DNA of 64,000 nucleotides from a virus: positions 1-64,000 of the IMG/VR virus record IMGVR_UViG_3300020578_003799; one strand, given 5' to 3'. Shown here one piece after another: positions 36,777 to 44,787 of the stretch (positions are counted from its first letter, which is position 1; every line of letters starts with the position of its first letter). Under the pieces are notes generated by a model. That model searched no databases. It saw nothing but the letters and a program-made list of their open reading frames with translations, and was not told the origin of the DNA. The translations under genes were made by a program, and so were the position numbers.

Positions 36777-37385
36777 AACTCTATTAATAATTTTAGATAA
36801 AGACTCCTCAAGAGTCTTTTTCTTTTTTGGTTTGTATGATGTCATCACAGGTTTTTGACCTTTACCACTTTGTGTATCTTTTTTCTCAGCCGCTCTTTTT
36901 TGTTGACACGCCGCTTTCTTTTGTGAATCAGACATTTTACCCGCAACACCCGCCGCTCTACACTTAGGGTACGCACCTTTATCAGTATTAGGCCTTCCAC
37001 ATGGAGGATGTTTACCGTCCTTATCTTTACGACATATGTTAACCCAAGGACCTTTTGGTTGTGAAGAACCTTTTGGTTTCTTTTTAGTACCAAACCAAAC
37101 CGCTAAATCTTCATTAATAGTGTGTACATCATGTGTCGGAACATCGTAAGTACCATCAGTACCTTTTTCCCACATTCCTACTACACGAGCTTTATTATTC
37201 TTTAGAGTTTTTTGTTTACTAAGTTTATTAAGTTCATTTTTTAAACTTACGTAAAATGGACCCATTTCGGATTTTTTCCATTTTTTTATACCTAATTCTT
37301 GTGGACCGTTATAAACACCTGCAGTTAATGAAGTCATCGTTGCTTCATTTATTGGTAATTTATTAACGTCAATCCATTCATCCAT
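36762..37385 (-). CDS. Basic Cys-containing virion-like protein (DUF5872-like motif)
   Basis: 207 residues from the ATG at 37385; an upstream in-frame ATG at 37439 is rejected because it spans a TATTTAT motif. N-terminal 'MDEWIDVNKLPINEATM' contains an I-N-E/A site identical to the capsid-protein cleavage site. The central part ('VNICRKDKDGKHPPCGRP' and 'AYPKCRAAGVAGKMSDSQK') is a Lys/Arg/Cys-rich motif seen in large DNA viruses and phages. The C-terminus ends in the helix 'EESLSKIINRVLNSL'. It is probably a nucleic-acid-binding internal protein. Confidence 0.55.
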   Translation of the reverse strand: MDEWIDVNKLPINEATMTSLTAGVYNGPQELGIKKWKKSEMGPFYVSLKNELNKLSKQKTLKNNKARVVGMWEKGTDGTYDVPTHDVHTINEDLAVWFGTKKKPKGSSQPKGPWVNICRKDKDGKHPPCGRPNTDKGAYPKCRAAGVAGKMSDSQKKAACQQKRAAEKKDTQSGKGQKPVMTSYKPKKKKTLEESLSKIINRVLNSL

Positions 37386-37389
37386 ATCT

Positions 37390-37396
37390 ATAAATA
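37390..37396 (-). promoter_or_regulatory. TATTTAT motif
   Basis: ATATTTAT on the minus strand, 4 nt before the ATG at 37385. This distance is too short for a conventional leader, so the site tests whether the motif is a -10 element or an RNA signal. Confidence 0.4.
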
Positions 37397-37479
37397 TTTT
37401 AATAATGTAAAAACTTTTAACAAGACCTGTTTTTATCAATATTTTATCCTATACTTAATTGAATATAAAAAATAAAATT

Positions 37480-37893
37480 ATGAGGAGAATTTTTAAAAGG
37501 TTGTACGTTAAGTGGTCATTATTATTAAAATATAAATTCATGAAGTCTGAGGATGATGAATTGTCGGAAAATGAAAGGACTTGTGTTAGTATTTGTAGAG
37601 GTTTAATTAGACATGACGATTCTAAGTTTTTAATCGCTCCTCTATCAGGTAAACGTTATATCAGAAATACAACTCTTGATTTATTTGTTATTTTAGATGA
37701 TAGACGAGTAAGTATGACTAATCATGTATATCATTATGATGTTAGATTAGTACAGAGGGATTGGGATAGATTAACAAATATGTATGATAATAAAACAGAA
37801 AAAATAAGAATTGATTTAGAAAATCAAATTAAGTCTCAAATAAACTATTCCTTACATACAATTTTGGAAAAGGTTAACGGTTCATTAAATTAA
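37480..37893 (+). CDS. Hypothetical protein
   Basis: 137 residues from the ATG at 37480; an in-frame TTG at 37459 is the only earlier alternative. The basic N-terminus 'MRRIFKRLYVKWSLLLKYKF' could be a membrane-proximal or nucleic-acid-contacting helix. A small beta region ('SKFLIAPLSGKRYIRN', 'DLFVILDDRRVSMTNHVYHY') and a charged helix follow. It precedes another small gene by 4 nt. No family is recognised. Confidence 0.6.
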   Translation: MRRIFKRLYVKWSLLLKYKFMKSEDDELSENERTCVSICRGLIRHDDSKFLIAPLSGKRYIRNTTLDLFVILDDRRVSMTNHVYHYDVRLVQRDWDRLTNMYDNKTEKIRIDLENQIKSQINYSLHTILEKVNGSLN

Positions 37894-37897
37894 AATT

Positions 37898-38134
37898 ATG
37901 GAAGAAAAATTATACGGAAAATTATTTAATAATATACAACTACAAGATGAAAATCATTTAGAGGTATTACTCGATACTATGGATAAGGACAGAGCAATTT
38001 ATCTTTTGGTTGAAGCGATTAAATATTGTCATAATATGAGTGCCTTTACTCTTGGTGAGTCTGAAGTTATTTCTAAATGTATTAGAGTATTAAGTAGGGA
38101 ACAAGTTGGGAAGGGAACTGAAGATGACATATAA
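37898..38134 (+). CDS. Small helical hypothetical protein
   Basis: A 78-residue acidic helical protein, 'MEEKLYGKLFNNIQLQDENH' followed by 'AIYLLVEAIKYCHNMSAFTL'. It is the second gene of a two-gene rightward unit ending at a bidirectional terminator. It has no recognised family and could be an early host-interaction protein. Confidence 0.6.
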   Translation: MEEKLYGKLFNNIQLQDENHLEVLLDTMDKDRAIYLLVEAIKYCHNMSAFTLGESEVISKCIRVLSREQVGKGTEDDI

Positions 38135-38135
38135 T

Positions 38136-38165
38136 AAAAAAGACCGATTTGTAGTCGGTCTTTTT
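38136..38165. terminator. Bidirectional terminator between convergent genes
   Basis: AAAAAGACCGA paired with TCGGTCTTTTT around a 7- to 8-nt loop, with T-runs on both strands. It separates the rightward gene ending at 38134 from the leftward gene ending at 38186. Confidence 0.85.
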
Positions 38166-38185
38166 ATTATACTATATTTTATTTT

Positions 38186-38689
38186 TTAACCAAAATTAAA
38201 TTCTTGTCCCACCACATTAGGGTCTATACCACCACCTCCTGATGCTGCGTCGGTTGAAGTTTGTGTTGTTGAGCCAGCAACCGTAGTTGTTGAAGTTACT
38301 GAACCACCCGCTACTGTAGTAGTAGGTGTTGTGGATACTCCTGTTGAGGTTCCTGCAGATGAACCTGATGAACCCTCGAGAGCGTTCATAATTGCACCAA
38401 GAGTTAAAGGACCAACTCTACCATCCTCTTTTAAACCAGCACTAAATTTTGTATTGAGTAATTTTTGAACTTCTAAACCTGTGGCTTTTCTAGTTGTTTT
38501 AGTAGTTGTTGAAGGAGTGCTTGATACGGTCGGAGCAACAGTTTTAGGTCCAACACTAACTTCTTGTTTACCACCAACCACAAAATCTGTCACATCAGAA
38601 CTTTCTTGTTCAGAAATAACTTTACCTCTCCTATAGTCAAAGAGATATTTCATTTCATTTATTTCTTTAAGTATATTAGTATTTTTCAT
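38186..38689 (-). CDS. Peptidoglycan-binding-domain protein with capsid-targeting-like N-terminus
   Basis: A 167-residue protein. Residues 1-30 ('MKNTNILKEINEMKYLFDYR' then 'RGKVISEQE') are a helical leader with an I-S-E site. Residues about 70-112 form a PG_binding_1-type repeat ('EVQKLLNTKFSAGLKEDGRV' then 'GPLTLGAIMNAL'). The remaining 55 residues are a Thr/Ser/Gly/Val-rich tail. It is the last of three adjacent minus-strand genes sharing a PG-binding domain and a leader. No hydrolase domain is present, so it may position other proteins on the cell wall during entry. Confidence 0.65.
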   Translation of the reverse strand: MKNTNILKEINEMKYLFDYRRGKVISEQESSDVTDFVVGGKQEVSVGPKTVAPTVSSTPSTTTKTTRKATGLEVQKLLNTKFSAGLKEDGRVGPLTLGAIMNALEGSSGSSAGTSTGVSTTPTTTVAGGSVTSTTTVAGSTTQTSTDAASGGGGIDPNVVGQEFNFG

Positions 38690-38691
38690 AA

Positions 38692-39147
38692 TTATTTGGT
38701 AGTTTTGTTAAATACTTTTTTACAAAGTCTATAGTCTTTATTAGTTTTTCTTGTACCACAAGCTTGTTCTAAAGTTGTTGCCCCCGCAACAGGTGCCGCT
38801 GAGAATGTTGTAGTGGTAGCCGCGGCAGGTGTAGTAGGTGTAGTAGGGGTTGTTGGTGTAGTAGGTGTAGTAGGGGTTGTTGGTGTAGTAGGTGTAGTAG
38901 GGGTTGTTGGTGTTGCAGGTGTCGTAGGTGTTGCGGTTTTATTGGTCGCCGCCGCTGATGAACCTCCACCTAATTTTGCGATAATAGATGAGATTGTTTT
39001 AGGTCCTGCCACACCATCCGCAGTTAAACCTAAAGATTTTTGTATTGCCATAATATCGTCTTTAGCAGCCTCATTTAAAAATGATTTACTACCGTGTTTT
39101 AAAAGAATACTTCTTTTTTCTTCTTCAGTTATAATTAATCTTTTCAT
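38692..39147 (-). CDS. Peptidoglycan-binding protein with Thr-Pro linker
   Basis: A 151-residue protein. The leader 'MKRLIITEEEKRSILLKHGS' ends in F-L-N-E26/A27, an excellent prohead-protease-like site. Residues about 30-63 are a PG_binding_1-type unit ('IMAIQKSLGLTADGVAGPKT'). Residues about 75-115 are a TPTTPTTP repeat on a 9-bp period. The C-terminus has two cysteines ('ACGTRKTNKDYRLCKKVF'). The leader closely resembles that of the gene at 39169-40188 (K-x-x-x-x-x-E-E-E-K-x-x-I-L). It is probably packaged with the genome. Confidence 0.65.
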   Translation of the reverse strand: MKRLIITEEEKRSILLKHGSKSFLNEAAKDDIMAIQKSLGLTADGVAGPKTISSIIAKLGGGSSAAATNKTATPTTPATPTTPTTPTTPTTPTTPTTPTTPTTPTTPAAATTTTFSAAPVAGATTLEQACGTRKTNKDYRLCKKVFNKTTK

Positions 39148-39168
39148 GATTATATTTTTCTTAATTTA

Positions 39169-40188
39169 TTAAATTCCTAATTTAGTTCTAACTGCCTTAG
39201 CAGTCACATCATCAAACACACCTGTTTCCGCAACTCCAACAAGTTTTTGGACTTGTTTTACATTGGATTGAGCCACAGGACTTGGTGTTTTAGTTGCGGT
39301 TTTACCTGTTGTTGAGGTTTTACTTGATGTAGAAGTTTTACTTGAGGTTGTTGGGGTTACTGTTGAGCCAGGACATGTATACGATTTCATAGTACCATCA
39401 GGAGCTTTATATCTTCCGTTGTCATAATAAACAGAACCACCGATTGTGATTGCATAACTACCATTAGACATTTTACCTGGTTTAGCGTCCTTATTGTTAA
39501 GGATACATTTATATTTAGCCCACGAAGGTTGCCATTTAACCATAGACGCAATCATCGCGGCTTTAGCACTTCTTGAAATTGCTCCGAACATACCTCCTCC
39601 TGAAGATTTTCCTGCTCCAAGTTCTTCTGATTTTCTTTTAGCTGCTAATAATGGTTGGTATACATATTTATTCCATTCACTATCACTATCGATATCACCA
39701 TCTAAATCACCTAATAATGTACTACCAGGGTAATTTTCAGCATATCTTTTATTAACCGCACATAAATCAGGAATTGTTGCGATTTGTCCTAATGCCGATT
39801 TAATAGCATCTTCATCGGTACCCCATCCATCAATTGCGGTTCTCACTTGTTTTGAGATACTATCGAGAGTTCCTCCGTTCATTGTTGATTTACCCATACC
39901 TGAAGCATTACAAGCGTCAAATATTTTTTTAACACCATTATAAGACCCTGCAGATGAATTAACATAAGCCAAAGCGGCTCCCACAACACCACCTAAAGCA
40001 AGTCCTGTCGCTACCGCTCCCGCATCAGCTTCATCTAATTCAGAATATTCATACATATCTGATTTACCACATCCCTCACACATTCTATTATCCATGTCTT
40101 CGGTTATGTATTGTTTTCTTGTGGCACTCTTATGAAGTTTTAAAATTCTTTCTTTTTCTTCTTCATTTAGAAAATACAATTTTTTCAT
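39169..40188 (-). CDS. Annexin-like / peptidoglycan-binding protein with targeting leader
   Basis: A 339-residue protein. The leader 'MKKLYFLNEEEKERILKLHK' ends I-T-E30/D31. Residues 55-77 are a Gly/Ala-rich hydrophobic helix ('AVATGLALGGVVGAALAYV') that could span a membrane. Residues about 113-176 resemble one annexin-type repeat ('AIDGWGTDEDAIKSALGQIA', then 'LLGDLDGDIDSDSEW'). A Thr/Ser-rich linker leads to a C-terminal PG_binding_1-type unit ('VQKLVGVAETGVFDDVTAKA'). It is the first gene of the three-gene set, with overlapping TATTTAT motifs upstream. A role in crossing membrane and wall at DNA entry is an attractive inference. Confidence 0.6.
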   Translation of the reverse strand: MKKLYFLNEEEKERILKLHKSATRKQYITEDMDNRMCEGCGKSDMYEYSELDEADAGAVATGLALGGVVGAALAYVNSSAGSYNGVKKIFDACNASGMGKSTMNGGTLDSISKQVRTAIDGWGTDEDAIKSALGQIATIPDLCAVNKRYAENYPGSTLLGDLDGDIDSDSEWNKYVYQPLLAAKRKSEELGAGKSSGGGMFGAISRSAKAAMIASMVKWQPSWAKYKCILNNKDAKPGKMSNGSYAITIGGSVYYDNGRYKAPDGTMKSYTCPGSTVTPTTSSKTSTSSKTSTTGKTATKTPSPVAQSNVKQVQKLVGVAETGVFDDVTAKAVRTKLGI

Positions 40189-40201
40189 AATTACATTGTT
40201 T

Positions 40202-40212
40202 ATAAATAAATA
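40202..40212 (-). promoter_or_regulatory. Two overlapping TATTTAT motifs
   Basis: The minus strand reads ATATTTATTTATA, giving two registers of the motif, 13-17 nt before the ATG at 40188. Confidence 0.45.
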
Positions 40213-40250
40213 TCTTATTAGTTAAAAAAAAACATTTAGAATTCATTATC

Positions 40251-40278
40251 TAAAAAGAAAAGTGGGTTTCCCCACTTT
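40251..40278 (-). terminator. Intrinsic terminator with GAAA tetraloop
   Basis: Minus-strand stem AAAGTGGG/CCCACTTT closed by a GAAA loop and followed by CTTTTTAG. It ends the unit containing the secreted-protein fragment. Confidence 0.85.
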
Positions 40279-40316
40279 ACCTAATTATTTTTTTCATTGT
40301 CCCGTCTTCATACACC

Positions 40317-40559
40317 TCAAAAATTAAACCCTATAGGTAATAAAGCGGATGATACATTATCATCTAAAAAACCTGCGGTACTATTAGGTAATGTTCCTGA
40401 ATACGCGGTATTATTCCAATTGGTAAAATTATCATAATTAACACCACCTGTTATTGGTGTATATGTTCCACTTGATGATGAGAAAGAATACCTACCTGAT
40501 ACTTGTCCTACAGTTACAAATGACATTAAAAAAACTAATATCATTAATATAAACTTCAT
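40317..40559 (-). pseudogene. Truncated host-like secreted protein fragment
   Basis: 80 codons. The first 20 residues ('MKFILMILVFLMSFVTVGQV') are a typical Bacteroidota signal peptide ending near 'GQ'. The rest ('YSFSSSSGTYTPITGG', 'DDNVSSALLPIGFNF') resembles the first fold of large T9SS-secreted bacterial proteins, in which such an 'IGFNF' strand continues for hundreds of residues. Here it meets a stop. Just downstream, in another frame, the DNA reads FEVYEDGTMKKIIR then stop, which looks like the genuine C-terminus of a different gene. It may be a recombination scar joining a host gene start to a phage gene end, or a small secreted effector in use. Confidence 0.55.
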
Positions 40560-40588
40560 AGTTATTTTTTTTAAGATTATTGTAATTT

Positions 40589-40595
40589 ATAAATA
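40589..40595 (-). promoter_or_regulatory. TATTTAT motif
   Basis: ATATTTAT on the minus strand, 29 nt before the ATG at 40559, just downstream of the capsid-gene terminator. Confidence 0.45.
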
Positions 40596-40690
40596 TTCTA
40601 AATTAAATTAATAATAAGTATAAACACTTAATAAGTTTTATTAATTTTTAGTTAAATGAGCAAAGTATCAATTTAAATTATCAAACAAAA

Positions 40691-40718
40691 AAAAAGGTCA
40701 GATTTATCTGACCTTTTT
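40691..40718 (-). terminator. Intrinsic terminator of the capsid operon
   Basis: Stem AAAAAGGTCAGA/TCTGACCTTTTT with loop TAAA, 20 nt after the major capsid stop. The perfect 12-bp stem with T-run is among the strongest terminators here. Confidence 0.9.
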
Positions 40719-40737
40719 CTTATTTTTAAGATTTTGA

Positions 40738-42618
40738 TTATCTCAATTCTCTTAAGTCGAATGTACGGATACCATCAACAGTTACTCTACCATAGAAACG
40801 GTTGTTAACCATTTTCTTAGCGTATCTTGTCATAATACCTTTGATAGGTGTAAAGTTGAATGGGTTATACATTGTAGGTGTTAATTGTAGAGGTACATAC
40901 GGTGCGTAGATGTAACCTGTGTCTAACAATGACGTTCCCTTGTGACCAATTAAGATTTGGTTTGGTGGGAAGTAAGGGTCACGGTAAACTTGGTAACGAC
41001 CTGATAATGTACCAACTCTTTCAATACCCATGTTGTATTGGTCTTGCTCAGGAGACGCGTTAGATACGTGGAAGTATTCTAAATCATCAAAAATCGCAGA
41101 AACCTCAGAAGATACAACAATCCAGTTAGCTCCACCTCTTAAAGTAGATTTGTGGATTTGTGCTGACAATTGGTTGATTGCAGTAATCAATGTTTGGTTC
41201 CAGTCTTTTTGTGTATACGCAGTAGTAGCGTTGATTCTTCTCCATCCGTTGTAATCCCAACGTAAGTTCCAAGCCGCACCTTTTCTAAGGTCTCTTAAGA
41301 TTTCACGGTCGATTTCTGCCGCAACTTGTTCAGATAATAAAGCCGTTAATTCAGCTTCAGCATCGATGTTGTGGAATGCCGCTACGTCTTGAGCCAATTC
41401 AGGTGACCATTGTGCTCTTAATTTTCTTTCAGTTACAGAAACTGTTACAGACTCAAGGTCGAAAGAAACCTCACCGATTTTGTCTTCGAATTCAAGTTCT
41501 TTGTAACGTCTAAATACTGCAGTGAAGTCATTAAGACCTAATGTATCGATTGTAGTACCTGTGTAACCATCTAAAGATGTTGCGTTACAGTTAGCACATA
41601 CAGGACAAGAAAGGTCAACTTCTAAAAAGATACATCCATCAGGAGTACAAATATCATTAAAGTATCCACCATTTCCTTCTGTAGGCCAAGATGCTTGTGC
41701 TCTTGTTGATAAATTAGAAACAATTCCTTGTCCATATTGTTGTGTAACTACACGGAACAATAAAGAATTTGGTATAGTTTTAGCGTCGTCAGCAAAAACA
41801 ACATTACATGGTGAATCATCATCTGTGAAATTTTCGTTAGCGAATACTCTTAAGTCTGCTAAGAATGATTCAGTATCATACTCATTTCCATCAGGTCCGA
41901 TTAATTTACCATTACCTGTGTTAGCAAAACCACACATTTTAACGATTACTTTTCTTACGTTTTCGCCATTGTATTGACCATCAGCGTCAACTAAGTTAGA
42001 ACCATTCCAAACTTGTACGTCTGTAGTTGCAGTAATCGCCGACCACTGACCTTTAGAGTAATCAAATAATCCTGGAGGGTCTAATTGACCTTCATTACCT
42101 TCATAGAATAAATCGTAAAGATTTTTCTTGTAAGTAGGATTGTAATTAGACGCAGTACCTGTAGTATAACCTTGACCAGCTTTAGCTTGGTCAGCAGTTA
42201 AACCGTTTACTGCTCCAACAGGACCGTAATGTTCTCCTGAACCACCTGAATAAGTCGCCGCATCATAACTACCATCTTTATACCCTTGGATTTTAGGTAC
42301 GAAGTAGAATAATTTACCGATAGGTAAGTTCATAGCTTGTACAGACACGATGTCGTTAGCTAATAATTTAGAGAATACACGTCTAACGATTGGGAAAACA
42401 ACAGTTTCAAATGAACCTGAAGAACCGTCAGAAGTTGCCTCATTAATTAGGTGAGACGCTTGGTTCTCATATAACTGAGCTACGTTCTCTTTTAAATGTC
42501 CTCTTAGACCTTCTAGGAATCCTAATCTATCCCATTTGTTAATTGTATCTTCTTTGATAACTTTAAGGTGCTTAAGACCGATGTTACCAACAAGACCTGA
42601 TTCTAATAATGCTCCCAT
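40738..42618 (-). CDS. Major capsid protein (T4 gp23-like)
   Basis: A 626-residue protein forming the capsid lattice. The strongest match to gp23 homologues is 'RKLRAQWSPELAQDVAAF' with 'DAEAELTALLSEQVAAEIDR' downstream (E-loop/axial region). The N-terminal propeptide ends 'ASHLINE60/A61', a clear counterpart of the T4 FLTE/A cleavage by gp21. An insertion domain with several cysteines ('CPVCANC') lies around residues 340-370. T4 gp23 has 521 residues, so this form carries extra insertions. It lies directly after the scaffold gene with a 43-nt gap lacking a TATTTAT motif, so it probably shares that transcript. Codon choice appears richer in C-ending codons than its neighbours, as expected for a very abundant protein. 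Confidence 0.92.
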   Translation of the reverse strand: MGALLESGLVGNIGLKHLKVIKEDTINKWDRLGFLEGLRGHLKENVAQLYENQASHLINEATSDGSSGSFETVVFPIVRRVFSKLLANDIVSVQAMNLPIGKLFYFVPKIQGYKDGSYDAATYSGGSGEHYGPVGAVNGLTADQAKAGQGYTTGTASNYNPTYKKNLYDLFYEGNEGQLDPPGLFDYSKGQWSAITATTDVQVWNGSNLVDADGQYNGENVRKVIVKMCGFANTGNGKLIGPDGNEYDTESFLADLRVFANENFTDDDSPCNVVFADDAKTIPNSLLFRVVTQQYGQGIVSNLSTRAQASWPTEGNGGYFNDICTPDGCIFLEVDLSCPVCANCNATSLDGYTGTTIDTLGLNDFTAVFRRYKELEFEDKIGEVSFDLESVTVSVTERKLRAQWSPELAQDVAAFHNIDAEAELTALLSEQVAAEIDREILRDLRKGAAWNLRWDYNGWRRINATTAYTQKDWNQTLITAINQLSAQIHKSTLRGGANWIVVSSEVSAIFDDLEYFHVSNASPEQDQYNMGIERVGTLSGRYQVYRDPYFPPNQILIGHKGTSLLDTGYIYAPYVPLQLTPTMYNPFNFTPIKGIMTRYAKKMVNNRFYGRVTVDGIRTFDLRELR

Positions 42619-42661
42619 TTTTTTTGGTTTTTTATTTGCTTTTTTGTTTATTTATTTTTTA

Positions 42662-44395
42662 TTATCTTAATTTTGACATTAAGTCTTTCATTCTTAAGAA
42701 TTGTGGATTTTCATATGTCTTAGACTCAATCAAGTTAACCGCTGAACCTGTAGAAGGAGTTTTTTCAATTACTCTTTCAAATGATTCGTTGATTGGTGAT
42801 TGGTTTGATGACACAGATAATTCATCCTTAACTTGGTGATATAAATTCTTAGACTCTTTAATAGTTTCTACAGAATCAAATCTTCTTAATATATTTATTT
42901 TTTCTTGTTTAGACGTTGAGTGTTCTGTAAACAAACGTGTAGCGTAAGCCAAGTTTGAGTTAAACACCGCAACCTCATTCAATTTATTTCTGAAGATATT
43001 TAATGCTTTTCTGTATTCTTCATTTTTTTCTCTAAGGATTTGTATTTCTCTCGCGTCAACGTTTTCAAACGTAAGGTTTCTATTAGGAGTGATTCCTTTT
43101 CTAAGCCCTCTTCCTGATTTAGAACCATTACCATATGTACGTGCCGCTTCTTTTGCTTCAAACTTTTTAGGTTTAACTCTAAATTCTCCATCCATTTGAC
43201 CATTATCTTTGTCAGCGTCAAACTTAGATGCTTTTTTAGCGTTTCCAAATCCAATTCCTTTACCACCGTAACCTTGTTTTTTCACACGTAAGTTTTGGTT
43301 AGGTTTGCCATCATAAGAAAATTTAGGTTTACCCATTCCGACTCCAGGTATTTTACGTGACATTTTTTTACTTTCCATTACAGGTTCTTCCATATCTTCA
43401 TCAATACCTAATCCTCCTGATATTCCTCCTGCTAAAGCACCACCCCAAGACCATTCTTCAAGTTCATCATAATCTCCATCTTTATAGTCATCCGTAGTGT
43501 CATATTCATCTTCATCTTCACCACGTCTACCAAAATGGTATTTTAAATCACGATATCTAGAGTGGCCCCGTTCAGAAAGTTCAGGTTCTTCTCCATCAAA
43601 TTCAATTTCGTAAACGATATCATCGTTATCCTCACCTAATTGGTCAGCACCTTCGTCTCCGTACATTTTGTTCATATCAATACTATCGAAATCATCTTCA
43701 TCTAAGGCACCCATATTTGCTTCATCGTCATAATCTTCGCGAACGGCAGCGTAAACACCTTCGTCCATACCACCAAGTCCAACAAAGTCAGAAGTGTCAT
43801 CATAGTCAGAATCTTCAGAATATTCATCTTCAACACCAAAAACTCTTTCAACAAGAGCATCGATATCTTCATTATTCATTCCATCTGTCGACCAATCTTC
43901 TTCATTCATATCACCTAATTCAGAGTATTCGTTCAGATAATCTTCTTCTTCAATGTTTTCACCTACTATCATATATTCTTTGTTTGTTTCGTTATCTTTT
44001 AAGTTTATGTTCCCATTAGGGTCTTTAGTAACCACTATTTGGTCTTCAGGTCCAAGTAATTGAAACACTTTAAGAACTTCAGAACTAGGTTGACCTGTTA
44101 AGTCAATTACATCTTCAGAATCCGCATCTACATCAACGTCAATGTCTTCATCACCTAAGTCGTTATCTGTATCCATATCATCTTCGGCATCCATATCAAT
44201 GTCTGCGTCATCTTCAATGTCAACATCTGTTTCAACCTCATCTTCATCTTGTTCAGATAGAGATTCTTTTACTAAATCTTTGATTTCTTGCTTCATCGTT
44301 GATGCAAGTATTCCTTTTGCATTTTCGGCAACCGCCTCTTCCAAATTCTTCATTTGGATGATTGCTTCTTCTACTAATGATTTTTCTTTTGCCAT
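42662..44395 (-). CDS. Prohead core scaffold (T4 gp22-like), acidic
   Basis: A 577-residue protein. The helical N-terminus 'LVEEAIIQMKNLEEAVAENA' is followed by an extremely Asp/Glu-rich region (about 45-260), a basic Gly-rich patch (330-430), and a helical C-terminus ('VFNSNLAYATRLFTEHS', 'KINILRRFDSVETIKESK') like the C-terminal part of gp22-type scaffolds. Several (L/I)xE sites occur, as expected for a core protein degraded by the prohead protease. Its position between protease and capsid genes matches T4 order 21-22-23. The acidic and basic insertions make it about twice the length of T4 gp22. Confidence 0.75.
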   Translation of the reverse strand: MAKEKSLVEEAIIQMKNLEEAVAENAKGILASTMKQEIKDLVKESLSEQDEDEVETDVDIEDDADIDMDAEDDMDTDNDLGDEDIDVDVDADSEDVIDLTGQPSSEVLKVFQLLGPEDQIVVTKDPNGNINLKDNETNKEYMIVGENIEEEDYLNEYSELGDMNEEDWSTDGMNNEDIDALVERVFGVEDEYSEDSDYDDTSDFVGLGGMDEGVYAAVREDYDDEANMGALDEDDFDSIDMNKMYGDEGADQLGEDNDDIVYEIEFDGEEPELSERGHSRYRDLKYHFGRRGEDEDEYDTTDDYKDGDYDELEEWSWGGALAGGISGGLGIDEDMEEPVMESKKMSRKIPGVGMGKPKFSYDGKPNQNLRVKKQGYGGKGIGFGNAKKASKFDADKDNGQMDGEFRVKPKKFEAKEAARTYGNGSKSGRGLRKGITPNRNLTFENVDAREIQILREKNEEYRKALNIFRNKLNEVAVFNSNLAYATRLFTEHSTSKQEKINILRRFDSVETIKESKNLYHQVKDELSVSSNQSPINESFERVIEKTPSTGSAVNLIESKTYENPQFLRMKDLMSKLR

Positions 44396-44416
44396 TTTGC
44401 GTTTTTTATTTTTATA

Positions 44417-44423
44417 ATAAATA
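44417..44423 (-). promoter_or_regulatory. TATTTAT motif before scaffold and capsid genes
   Basis: ATATTTAT on the minus strand, 21 nt before the ATG at 44395. It is the only candidate late element close to the capsid transcript. Confidence 0.5.
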
Positions 44424-44482
44424 TTACCAATTGTTAAAAAAGTTTTATTTTTAACTGTTTCAACAATTAGTTTTTATATTCC

Positions 44483-44489
44483 ATAAATA
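44483..44489 (-). promoter_or_regulatory. Second TATTTAT motif upstream of scaffold
   Basis: ATATTTAT on the minus strand between the terminator at 44511-44537 and the proximal motif. The scaffold/capsid unit thus has two copies, fitting its high expected output. Confidence 0.4.
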
Positions 44490-44510
44490 TTTCTATTTTT
44501 GACAAAAAAC

Positions 44511-44537
44511 AAAAAGGAGGTCTATTGACCCCCTTTT
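44511..44537 (-). terminator. Intrinsic terminator
   Basis: Minus-strand hairpin GGGGGTC/GACCTCC with flanking A/T pairs and loop AATA, followed by TTTTT, 29 nt after the stop at 44566. It separates the protease unit from the scaffold/capsid unit. Confidence 0.8.
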
Positions 44538-44565
44538 CTATGTTAATTAAACTATTGAAATCTAA

Positions 44566-44775
44566 TTATTCTATCACCTCATCTATTTTACTTTCAACAA
44601 TAGCGGTTATTCGCCAATCTTGTGTATAATGCTCAAACACCTTAGTAATTTTAGCTTCAACATCAGTTGGGTTATAACCCTTAACTAACTTTTCTTCTTT
44701 TTGTTTTTTTACTTTACCTGATTCTGAATCTACCATATCAATGGTAACTCGGGCAATGAAATATTTTTCGTCCAT
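44566..44775 (-). CDS. Small DUF4494-like protein
   Basis: A 69-residue protein. 'YFIARVTIDMVDSESGKVKK', then 'LVKGYNPTDVEAKITKVF' and 'WRITAIVESKIDEVI', follows the strand-strand-helix-strand pattern of DUF4494, a short domain of unknown function common in Bacteroidota genomes and their phages. It lies between the prohead protease and scaffold genes, 12 nt after the former. Its position suggests a head-assembly accessory role like T4 gp67/gp68, but this is only positional. Confidence 0.55.
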   Translation of the reverse strand: MDEKYFIARVTIDMVDSESGKVKKQKEEKLVKGYNPTDVEAKITKVFEHYTQDWRITAIVESKIDEVIE

Positions 44776-44787
44776 AAATAAATTTTT

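Noticed and set aside
38813-39172. Plus-strand Val-Gly repeat protein
   Set aside because: Antisense of the TPTTP linker in the PG-binding gene at 38692-39147, which has a recognisable domain and leader.
39640-39850. True annexin
   Set aside because: Only one short segment resembles an annexin repeat, and calcium-binding loops of a full annexin are not evident. It is kept as annexin-like only.
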